Assembly (NCBI RefSeq): GCF_024323335.1
Contig: NC_066585.1
Location: 184,220,294 to 184,284,293 of the forward strand
DNA length: 64,000 bases
DNA from: Lathyrus oleraceus
Taxonomy: Eukaryota > Streptophyta > Magnoliopsida > Fabales > Fabaceae
Reading direction: 5' to 3'
A model generated the notes under the pieces. That model made no database searches and was not told the DNA's origin. It was given only the letters and a program-made list of their open reading frames with translations. Position 1 is the stretch's first letter. The number at the start of each line of letters is the position of its first letter. Made by a program: the position numbers and the translations under genes. This document shows positions 20,712 through 30,396 of the stretch, piece by piece.

Positions 20712-22604
20712 GTCCAGGACCTAATTGACGCTAAAACTATCAATTTTGCTCCTGTACCGAATGTTGTAAACAACCCAATGCCGCCGCATGGTGCACACCG
20801 AGTGAATAGTATTGAAGGGGCAGAAGCTGAAGATCTGGTAGTCCGTGTGGAAGATGTTCAGACTTCTTTGTTGGTGGTAAAGGGCCGTTTATTGAGTTGA
20901 GGTGTCTACCCGGGCTGTTGTGAGGGCTGTGTAGATTGTGCTGAAACAGAGAACGGTTGTAGTCAGTTGAGGGCCGGTGTCCAGGGTTTGATGGACGAAG
21001 GCAGTTTGCAATTCAGTCGGGTTGTTAGAGATCGTGGGTCGGTGTCAACCGTCACTATCTACTTCAAACCGTCTGAAGGACGTGGCCAGAGGGTTGTTAG
21101 TGCGCCTGCAACTGGTGGTACCCCTGTTACCATTTCTGCACCTGTAACTGCCAGTAATCCGACTACTATTGTTGCTCCGGTTAGAAGGGCTGTTGACAGT
21201 AGGGTTGTACCGTGGAGATATGATAACGCTTATCGCAGCAATCGAAGGGCTGAGAATCAGGTCAGGCCGTTGAATCAGTCTCCCGTGACGATTGGTGTGC
21301 CCAGTAGAACTCCTGTGGTTGCAAGTCCAGTTGTGGACAATGTTGGTGGACCAGGAGGCTTTACTCGAAGTGGACGTCTGTTTGCTCCACAACCGTTAAG
21401 AGACAACAATGCCGAGGCTCTCGCCAAGGCTAAGGGCAAACAGGCGGTGGTCGATGAGGAACCGACTCTGAAGGAGGCGCCTGAGGGTTCATTCGAGAAA
21501 GACGTGGAGGAGTTCATGAAGATAATCAAGAAGAGTGACTACAAAATTGTAGATCAACTAAATCAGACTCCGTCCAAAATTTCAATACTCTCATTGCTTC
21601 TGTGCTCTGAGGCACACCGTAATGCCTTATTGAAGATGCTGAATATGGCTTACGTGCCTCAGGAGATTTCTGTCAACCAGTTGGAGGGTGTGATTGCCAA
21701 CGTGAGCACCAGGCATGGTTTAGGGTTCACTGACCTAGACTTGACGCCTGAAGGACGTAATCATAATAAGGCCTTGCATATCACCATGGAGTGCAAGGGT
21801 GCTGTTTTGTCTCACGTGTTGGTAGACACTGGCTCGTCGCTGAACGTGTTGTCTAAGCAGATTCTGAAAAAGATAGGTGTTGAAGGGGTTGTGCTCACTC
21901 CGAGTGACCTGATTGTGCGTGCATTTGACGGATCCAAACGTTCTGTTTTTGGTGAAGTCACCTTGCCAGTGAAGATAGGTCCGGAGGTATTCAACATTGT
22001 CTTCTATGTTATGGACATTCAGCCCGCTTACAGTTGTTTGTTGGGGCGTCCTTGGATACACGCAGCTGGGGCAGTTTCGTCGACTCTCCACCAAAAGTTG
22101 AAATATGTCTGGAATGGTCAGATTGTGACCGTGTGTGGTGAAGAAGATATTCTGGTGAGTCACCTATCCTCTTTCAAATATGTAGAGGTGGATGGCGAGA
22201 TCCATGAAACTTTATGCCAGGCATTCGAGACTGTTGCTCTCGAGAGGGTGGCTTTTGCTGAGCAGAAGAAGCCGGGTGCCGCAATTGCATCGTATAAGCA
22301 GGCCAAGGAGGTTGTCGACTCTGGCAGAGCTGAAGGTTGGGGCAAGATGGTGGATTTGCCCGTCAAGGAGGACAAGTTCGGTATTGGCTATCAACCCTTG
22401 CAGGCGGAGCAGGGTGTGCAGACAGGACCGAGTACCTTTACCAGCGCTGGGCTGATGAATCACGGTGACGTCTTTGCGGTCGGTAGTGAAGATGGTGACA
22501 GTGATTGTGATCTCGACAACTGGGTTCGCCCGCGTGCGCCAGGGGAGATGATCAACAATTGGACGACAGATGATGTGGTCCAAGTTACTCTTCAAACAGA
22601 GTAA
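20712..22604 (+). pseudogene. pro: Ogre 2 aspartic protease region of gag-pro
   Basis: The frame continues from gag, with a TGA at 20898-20900 in the linker. From 20967 it is open to TAA 22602-22604 (545 codons). The active site DTGSS is at 21825-21839 (HVLVDTGSSLNVLSK), and LLGRPWIHAAGA near 22040 is the flap-distal motif of Tat-type retropepsins. It would cut the polyprotein in the particle. A Cys-rich spot (GCCEGCVDC, about 20915-20940) just after the stop resembles a small zinc site. The end (NNWTTDDVVQVTLQTE) marks the boundary before the putative intron. Confidence 0.82.
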
Positions 22605-22842
22605 TTTTCTTTTGTTTTTTCATTCTGCACAAAACCCTACGTTTTGCCCAAGGCGTAGTGGTTCATTGTAGGGCCTCATCATGTTTTCAATGATTATCAT
22701 TAATAAAGGACGTTTTGCAAACGGTTTTGTGATCCCTGTCTTTCTCTTTTTGTTTTCGTTTTTCAAAAAATAAAACTGGCAATGTTTTTGTTTTTGTGAC
22801 TTTCTTGAATTCTTTTTCTAAAACAAAGCATTAAACATGCAG
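22605..22842 (+). other. Putative Ogre intron between pro and RT (Ogre 2)
   Basis: A T-rich block of about 240 bp without open frame ends in AACATGCAG, a good acceptor. Splicing would connect the pro frame with the RT frame, which differ. The equivalent in Ogre 1 is 7775-8046; the two share CTTTGCCCAAGGYGTA-like and AATAAAGGACG patches. Confidence 0.6.
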
Positions 22843-24277
22843 AAGTGATCTCACGGAATCCACTATGAACAGTTCTGTTATGGCTCAGTATGATTTCAAT
22901 AATCCCATCTACCAAGCTGAAGAGGAGAGTGAGGAAGACTGTGAACTCCCTAAAGAATTGGTCAGATTGTTGAAGCAAGAGGAAAGGGTCATCTAACCTC
23001 ATCAGGAGGAGTTGGAGATTGTTAATCTTGGTACTGAGGACGCCAGAAGAGATATTAAGATCGGGGCTGCTTTGAAGACAGAGGTCAAGAGCAGGTTGAT
23101 TGAGATGCTGAGAGAGTACGTGGAGATATTCGCCTGGTCTTATCAAGATATGCCTGGGTTGGATACCGATATCGTGGTGCATAGACTACCTCTCAGAGAA
23201 GAGTGTCCTTCAGTCAAGCAGAAGCTTCGCAGAACTAGTCCTGATATGGCTGTTAAGATCAAGGAAGAGGTTCAGAAGCAGTTCGATGCTGGTTTCTTGT
23301 CAGTGACTACTTACCCCCCGTGGGTGGCCAACATCGTTCCCGTGCCGAAGAAGGATGGAAAAGTCAGGATGTGTGTCGACTACCGAGATTTGAACAGAGC
23401 GAGTCCGAAAGATGATTTCCCATTACCTCACATTGATGTATTAGTTGATAATACGGCTCAATCCTCGGTTTTCTCTTTCATGGATGGTTTTTCTGGGTAT
23501 AATCAGATTAAGATGGCGCCAGAAGACATGGAAAAGACGACATTCATTACACCTTGGGGCACGTTTTGCTATAAGGTGATGCCATTTGGGCTGAAGAATG
23601 TCGGTGCTACCTATCAGAGGGCTATGACGACTCTCTTTCATGACATGATGCACAAAGAGATTGAAGTGTATGTGGATGATATGATTGCAAAGTCGCAGAC
23701 AGAAGAGGAGCACCTGGTTAATTTACAGAAATTGTTTGATCGGCTGAGAAAGTTCAAACTGAGGCTGAATCCGAACAAGTGTATGTTTGGTGTGAGATCT
23801 GGGAAGCTGTTGGGCTTCATTGTCAGTGAGAAAGGGATTGAGGTTGATCCAGCGAAAGTCAAAGCTATATAAGAAATGCCTGAACCGAAAACAGAGAAGC
23901 AGGTTCGTGGGTTTTTAGGGAGATTGAACTACATTGCAAGGTTTGTATCTCACCTAACTGCCACGTGTGAACCGATATTCAAATTGCTAAGAAAGAATCA
24001 AGCGATCAGGTGGAATGATGATTGTCAGAAAGCTTTTGACAAGATAAAAGAGTATTTACAGAAACCTCCAATCCTTATACCTCCAGTTCCTATGAGACCG
24101 CTGATAATGTACCTGTCAGTGACTGAGAACTCGATGGGGTGTGTATTGGGACAGCATGACGAGTCTGGTCGAAAAGAGCATGCCATATACTACCTTAGCA
24201 AAAAGTTTACCGACTGTGAAATCAAATATTCACAGCTCGAGAAAACTTGTTGTGCTTTGGCCTGGGCTGCTCGCTGA
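22843..24277 (+). pseudogene. pol: Ogre 2 reverse transcriptase and RNase H
   Basis: Copies element RNA into DNA. One frame runs through, broken by TAA 22994-22996, TAA 23870-23872 and TGA 24275-24277; CAA or CGA are the likely original codons. RT motifs: VDYRDLNRASPKDDFPLP (about 23375), FMDGFSGYNQI (about 23478), TPWGTFCYKVMPFGLKN and the catalytic YVDD at 23669-23680. RT connection and RNase H follow (GFLGRLNYIARF, LGQHDESGRKEHAIYYLSKKF). Between the stops the reading is clean, so they look recent relative to the age of the insertion. Confidence 0.87.
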
Positions 24278-26317
24278 CTGAGGCAGTATATGTTGAACCA
24301 TACTACCTTGTTGATTTCTAAGATGGATCCAGTGAAGTACATCTTTGAGAAGCCGGCTCTCACCGGACGTGTTGCCCGTTGGCAGATGATTTTAACAGAA
24401 TATGATATCCAGTACACGTCGCAGAAGGCCATCAAAGGTAGTATTCTGTCAGACTACCTCGTCGGGCAACCGATCGACGATTATCAGCCGATGATGTTTG
24501 AATTCCCTGATGAAGACATCATGTATTTGAAAATGAAAGATTGTGAAGAGCCTCTTGTCGAGGAAGGACCGGATCCTGATGACAAGTGGACATTGATGTT
24601 TGATGGGGCTGTGAATGTGAATGGTAACGGTGTTGGTGCAGTGTTGATCAATCCTAAAGGTGCTCATATACCTTTTTCGGCTAGATTGACTTTTGATGTC
24701 ACCAACAATGAGGCTGAGTATGAGGCTTGTATCATAGGGATAGAAGAAGCCATCGATCTGAGGATCAAAACACTTGACATTTTTGGAGATTCCGCTCTAG
24801 TGATCAATCAGGTCAATGGAGATTGGAATACGAACCAGCCGCATTTGATTCCATACAGAGATTACACTAGAAGAATACTGACGTTCTTCAAGAAGGTGAA
24901 GTTGTATCATGTCCCCCGGGATGAGAATCAGATGGCTGATGCCTTGGCTACTTTGTCTTCTATGATCAAAGTTCATTGGTGGAATCATGTGCCGCATGTT
25001 GTAGTGAATCGACTCGAGAGGCCTGCGTATGTGTTTGCAGCCGAGTCTGTTGTTGATAAGAAACCGTGGTACTATGATATCAAGAAATTCCTCAAGAGCC
25101 AGGAGTATCCTGAAGGTGCGTCGAAGAATGACAAGAAAACCCTGAGAAGGCTAGCTGGAAGCTTTTATCTGAATCAGGATGATGTGTTGTACAAGAGAAA
25201 CCTTGACATGGTCTTGCTCAGATGCGTGGATAGACACGAAGCAGACATGTTGATGCAGGAAGTGCATGAAGGTTCGTTTGGTACCCATGCTGGTGGTCAT
25301 GCAATGTCTAAGAAATTGTTGAGAGCCGGTTATTACTGGATGACTATGGAATCCGATTGTTTCAAGTACGCTCGGAAGTGCCATAAGTGTCAAATCTATA
25401 CTGATAAGGTGCATGTACCACCAAGCCCTCTGAATGTCATGAACTCGCCTTGGCCGTTCGCCATGTGGGGCATTGATATGATTGGGAAGATTGAGCCTAC
25501 TGCTTCTAATGGACATCTCTTCATCTTGGTCGCGATTGACTACTTCACCAAGTGGGTGGAAGCAGCTTCCTATGCTAATGTTACCAAACAAGTGGTTGCC
25601 CGGTTCATCAAGAAAGAAATCATCTGTCGTTATGGGGTTCCTGAGAGAATCATCACTGACAATGGTTCGAATCTCAATAACAAGATGATGAAAGAGCTTT
25701 GCAAAGATTTCAAGATTGAACATCACAATTCTTCTCCCTATAGACCGAAGATGAATGGTGCTGCAGAGGCGGCAAACAAGAATATCAAGAAGATTGTGCA
25801 GAAGATGGTCGTGACGTACAAGGATTGGCATGAGATGTTGCCATTCGCTTTGCATGGGTACCGTACCTCCGTACGTACGTCGACCGGGGCAACCCTGTAC
25901 TCCCTTGTGTATGGTATGGAAGCAGTCCTACCTGTTGAAGTGGAGATCCCTTCCCTGAGAGTTTTGTTAGACGTCAAGCTTGACGAAGCCGAGTGGATTC
26001 AAACAAGGTTTAATGAGTTAAGCCTTATCGAAGAGAGACGGCTAGCAGCTGTGTGCCATGGGCAGTTATATCAGAGAAGGATGAAGAGAGCCTTTGATCA
26101 AAAGGTGCGTCCTCGAAGCTATAAGATTGGTGATCTAGTTTTGAAGAGGATCCTTCCTCCCGGTACAGATAACAGGGGCAAGTGGACTCCTAATTATGAA
26201 GGTCCATATGTTGTGAAGAAGGTCTTCTCCGGTGGAGCCTTGATGCTTACAACTATGGATGGTGAAGATTTCCCGTCCCCTGTTAACTCAGATGTAGTCA
26301 AAAAATACTTCGCATAA
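24278..26317 (+). pseudogene. pol: Ogre 2 archaeal-type RNase H and integrase
   Basis: Same frame as RT, open to TAA 26315-26317. A second RNase H (aRH), typical of the Tat lineage, spans about 24590-24970: MFDGAVNVNG (Asp), NNEAEYEA (Glu), GDSALVINQ (Asp), ENQMADALA. Integrase follows: zinc domain with GTHAGGHAMSKKL and CHKCQIY; core with WGIDMIGK, ITDNGSN and PKMNGAAEAANK (D, D, E all present); C-terminal end ...VNSDVVKKYFA. All catalytic residues are kept. Only the upstream stops prevent expression as part of pol. Confidence 0.88.
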
Positions 26318-26456
26318 ATTGACCCGCTGGGCAAAAAGAATAAAAGAGTCTAGGCAAAAAAGGGCATCCCGGCGAACCAAAAAACAGAAAGAAAAGGTTC
26401 GGGCAAAAATTAGGGATAAAAAATGAAAAGAATTTGTACACCCGGTAAGTCGAGAA

Positions 26457-26514
26457 CCCGCAAGGGCGGCTTAGGCAAAAATGGGTATCCCGATGGATTG
26501 AAAACCCGAAAGGG
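26457..26514 (+). other. Two CCC-GNRA-GGG hairpins after the Ogre 2 pol stop
   Basis: CCCGCAAGGG at 26457-26466 and CCCGAAAGGG at 26505-26514. GCAA and GAAA both belong to the GNRA class of stable RNA tetraloops. Ogre 4 has CCCGAAAGGG at 52318-52327 and 52366-52375; Ogre 1 has the CCC/GGG stem at 9454-9463. Confidence 0.65.
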
Positions 26515-27462
26515 CAATCCAGGCAAAAGAGGGATTAAAGCGAAGACTACAGTCTGAGTTATCTGTAATTCATCGCGCTCCACCGTCTGCCATCTCGAAA
26601 GGTGTGATCGGTCCAGTCATTCTTCTCAGAAAGCAAAGGAGTTGGGAGGAAAACTGATGATCTGTGAGTTATAACAGAATTGGGAAATAGTGGATGCCGT
26701 GTTCACATTGCCATTAGGATAGGTTTTTTCCTTCCTTTTGTGCGCAATTACCTCTTCCTAGGAATTGCTTCCCGATTGTATTCGCCTATTCAGGCACATT
26801 TTCCATCAATAAAAGTCGTTATTCAGATAAATAGCTCTCTTGTTTTTATTTTTACTATTTTGTTTGCAAAAACGTCCGAATTTTTGATAAACATTGCATA
26901 TAAAAACATGAAGGCTAAACAATAACGTGCTGAAAGATAAAACATTTGAAAATCATTTTGAATGTTGAGGACACTTGAGCGTATCTTGTCCATGCAAACC
27001 CCTGGGGCATGTTTGTTGAGCTGTTTTGCAGGTGGTCATCGGTGAGGACAATTCCCCAGTAGATATTTCCCCAGTTGAGTTCTTAGCTGAGTTTGAAGAT
27101 GGAGTATCCTCACTGAGTTGGGAGGAATGTTGTATCCCCAGCGGAGGTATCAATGGAGCAGTTCTATTTCCCCAGAAGTCTGGTTTGAAGTGTTGTTATC
27201 CTCAGCGTGGTCCTGAACGCTTATCCCCAGCGGTGTTGTGGATGTCTATCCCCAGCGTGGTCTGGTATACTCTCCCCACCAGAGCTATTGCTCTTCCTCA
27301 GTAGAGTGGTGGATGCCTGTCCCCGTCAGGATTGTGAAGTTTTCCCTAAAAAGTCTCCCGAGCAGAGGTTTGTGTTGTTGGTTTCCCCAGTAGGTTCCCC
27401 GAGTGGATCCGGTTCGGTAAAAACTTTCTCCAGCAAAGTTTATCCTACTTGTGGATTGGCCT

Positions 27463-27530
27463 TCCGCAGTGAAGTCGCCTTGTGTAGTTCCCCAGTGAAG
27501 TCGCTTTGTTTTTTCCCCAACAAAATCGCC
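27463..27530 (+). repeat. Three PBS-complementary motifs in the Ogre 2 3' UTR
   Basis: TCCGCAGTGAAGTCGCC (27463-27479), TCCCCAGTGAAGTCGC (27489-27504) and TCCCCAACAAAATCGCC (27514-27530) each match 13-14 of 17 bases of the sequence that pairs with the Ogre PBS, the inferred tRNA 3' end. Related copies: 10153-10169 and 11089-11105 (Ogre 1), 53092-53108 (Ogre 4). Confidence 0.6.
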
Positions 27531-28069
27531 TTGTTTGTTCCCCAAGCGGAGTCCTCGAGTGGATTGGGATCCTTTCCTCAGCAACAGTTTTATTTCTCCA
27601 GCATGAGTGAGAAGTCGGTGCTCTCCCCGCAGAGCATTCCTCAGTCAGAGTCTCCCCACAGAGTTGGAGTATATGATCAGTTGGCTCCCCAGCCCGAGTT
27701 CATCATTTGCATTTGGCATATAGTAACCATTGCATCCTCAAAATCGCGTAGCATTTCCATTCAATATGGAGCATTACGCCATAGAAAAATTCAAACATAT
27801 GCATTCATGTGTTAACCTAATCAGACTATCCCCGGCCGAGGCGGATCATTGTCCAACATCTGTCCAGCACATTTGCTACAGTTGCTCCTGACAGCACTCA
27901 GGATTGATAATTCCCCCCAGAGGTTTATTTCCTTACTCGCGCGTGAAAGGAAAGCTTGTTTCTCCCCAGTGAGATCCCCAGCAAGTGTTTAGTCTTGTCC
28001 TGGCATATGTAGATGTCATATTGTGATACTGGTAAGTGTCATGTTAGCACCCGCGTGTGTTATTTCTTT

Positions 28070-29185
28070 GGTGTCGGTAAACACCATTCTTTCGGTGTCG
28101 GTAAACATCGAGTCTCGCCTCCAGTCATTCGTTAATGTTTGGTCTTCTTTGGATGTCGGTAAACATCATCTTTCGATGTTCGTAATACCCTTATTCTTCC
28201 CCAAGGATTCACCTCTCCGTTGGTGTCGATAAACGTTGAGTTTTTCCTATTCGTCCGTCGACGTATAGTTGCGTATTCCCCACAGATCGTCCATGGATGT
28301 CTGTTCACCTCTCCGTTGGTGTCGATAAACGTTGAGTTTTTCCTATTCGTTCGTTGACGTCTAGTTTTCTCTCCCCAAAGGGTCACCTCTCCGTTGGTGT
28401 CGATAAACATTGAGTTTTTCCTATACGTCCGTTGACGTATAGTGATACCTTTCCCCTCAGAGTCACCTCTCTGTTGGTTTCAATAAACGTCGAGTTTTTC
28501 CTAGTTGTCCGTTGACATCTAGTTATATTTTCCCCATTCATCCGTTGATGTCTGGTCACCTCTCCGTTGGTTTCGAAACGTTGAGTTTTTCCCAATTGTC
28601 CGTTGACGTTTGTTTGTGATTAGCTTTTCCCCAGTAGGGTCTCCTTCTCCGTTGGTGTCGATAAACGTCGAGCTTCTCCTTCTCCGTTGGTGTCGATAAA
28701 TGTCGAGTTTCTCCCTTTCGTCCGTTGACGTCTGGTCGAGTCTTCCCATTCATCCGTTGATGTCTGGTCTCCTTCTCCGTTGGTGTCGATAAACGTCGAG
28801 TTTCTCCCTTTCGTCCGTTGACGTCTGGTCGAGTTTCTCCCTTTCGTCCGTTGACGTCTGGTCGAGTCTTTCCCATTCATCCGTTGATGTCTGGTCTCCT
28901 TCTCCGTTGGTGTCGATAAACGTCGAGTTTCTCCCTTTCGTCCGTTGACGTCTGGTCGAGTCTTTCCCATTCATCCGTTGATGTCTGGTCACCTCTCCGT
29001 TGGTTTTGGTAAATGTTGAGTTTTTCCCATTCGTCCGTTGACATATGGTTGTCTCCCTGTCTTCCCATTCATCCGTTGATGTTGGGACACCTCTCTGTTG
29101 GTTTCGATAAACGTCGAGTTTTTCCTAGTCGTCTGTTGGCGTCTGGTTGTGATTTCTATTCCCATTCATCATCTTTCGATGTCTG
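28070..29185. repeat. Hairpin minisatellite in the Ogre 2 3' UTR, about twenty stem-loops
   Basis: Units of roughly 55-120 bp repeat text such as CCGTTGGTGTCGATAAACG and end in stem-loops with a CGTT loop. Stems vary but pair: CATC/GATG, CGTC/GACG, CGTC/GGCG and, longest, CTATACGTC-CGTT-GACGTATAG (28421-28442, 9 bp). An earlier type uses loop CGGTAA: GGTGT/ACACC (28070-28085) and GATGT/ACATC (28152-28167). Overlapping minus-strand open frames here are repeat translations, not genes. Confidence 0.8.
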
Positions 29186-30388
29186 GATGTGACTGTACCT
29201 TTGAGAAAAAATCGAAATCCCCAGTAATAAATATTAGATCCCAGTGGAAGCGCCCGTTGGCGAATTTTCCTTTCTTGGATCCCCGTAGAGTGCAAATTTC
29301 TACGGTTCTTTGGTATTCAATCCCTGTTTACCCCGAAAGTCTGACAGTCGTTGCTCTCATCCATTTGGGTTCCCAGTTGATTGAATAGGGGCAGCTGTAG
29401 CACCTCAAATTTTCACCTCCCATTTTGTACATACATTTTCATTTTAGGTCATTAACATTTGCATTGTTCATTGCATAGTCTACCAAGTCATCAATCAAGA
29501 CTGGTCAGGAGATCCAGTTGTGCAAGCAAGCCAGTGCATTTCCTATGGAAGCAAAGCTCTAGGGTTGGTTCAATGAGTTCATGTGACCTAGGGATCATTT
29601 TGAAGTGGTTTGGCCAAAGGTCGGATGTTCAAAGCTCATCAGTCAAGATGCAATTCATCTGAAACCCTAGAAAGTCAACCAAAGGCAACTGTCAATTCAA
29701 TCATGGATTTGAAGGTGGGAGATGATTAGAGAGGCCTCATTCATGTCCATACAAGTCTCATTTGAAATTTCAAACATCTACATTGAAGAATTTGAGGTCA
29801 GATGAAAACTTTCCAAAAATAGTAAGTGACCTGTAATTTGAAATTACCAAAAATGGAAAGGTTTTCTCCTCAGGTTTACATCATCAAGCAAGCTTCAAAT
29901 GAAATTTTGTCCAACACGAAAGTTGAAGATCTTGCTCTCCCATTTCCAAAAAGTCCAAGATCATGAATTTCTCATGTATGGTTGAAAAGATATGGATCAA
30001 TCATTGCCAAGCTAATTTGAACTTCAAGAATGCATAACTTTCAAACCATAAGGCCAAATGGAGTGGTTCTTTTTTGTACATTCATGACTTGACATACACT
30101 ATCCAAATTATGCATCACATGCCATGCATTCTCATCACAAAAATATTTGGTTTTTCATTTGAATTTTGGAGGGAAATTCCAAATTTGAAAATTAGGCATT
30201 GTTTTCATATTCTAGCATTGCATTTGGTTGCCAAACAACATTTCAAGTGATTTCCAAGCAGAATTCGTGCACTGTTACATTGCTTTTCCATACATAAGGG
30301 TGAATTTGCAAATTGGCCAAAACACCTTGTTTTCACTAATTACACTTGCATTGGTTAAGCATGATTAACAAACTTGATTAACAGAGCA

Positions 30389-30396
30389 TATATAAG
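30389..30396 (+). promoter_or_regulatory. TATA box of the Ogre 2 3' LTR
   Basis: TATATAAG lies 993 bp into the LTR. Ogre 3 has the same octamer on the minus strand at 39429-39436, about 1.1 kb into its LTR, which supports a shared promoter position. Confidence 0.6.

Larger units (their letters stand above)
26318..29395 (+). other. Ogre 2 3' UTR
   Basis: No gene. 26318-26530: shared post-pol block with two CCC-GNRA-GGG hairpins. 26530-27050: mixed sequence without clear pattern. 27050-27990: many CCCCAG(C/T)-type motifs, some extended to a 13-14 of 17 match with the primer-tRNA end. 28070-29185: hairpin array. 29383-29395: purine tract GAATAGGGGCAGC. Confidence 0.75.

Noticed and set aside
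28132..29068. Several overlapping minus-strand open frames of 60-116 codons
   Set aside because: They are frame-consistent translations of the hairpin minisatellite; repeat length keeps them open, not selection.
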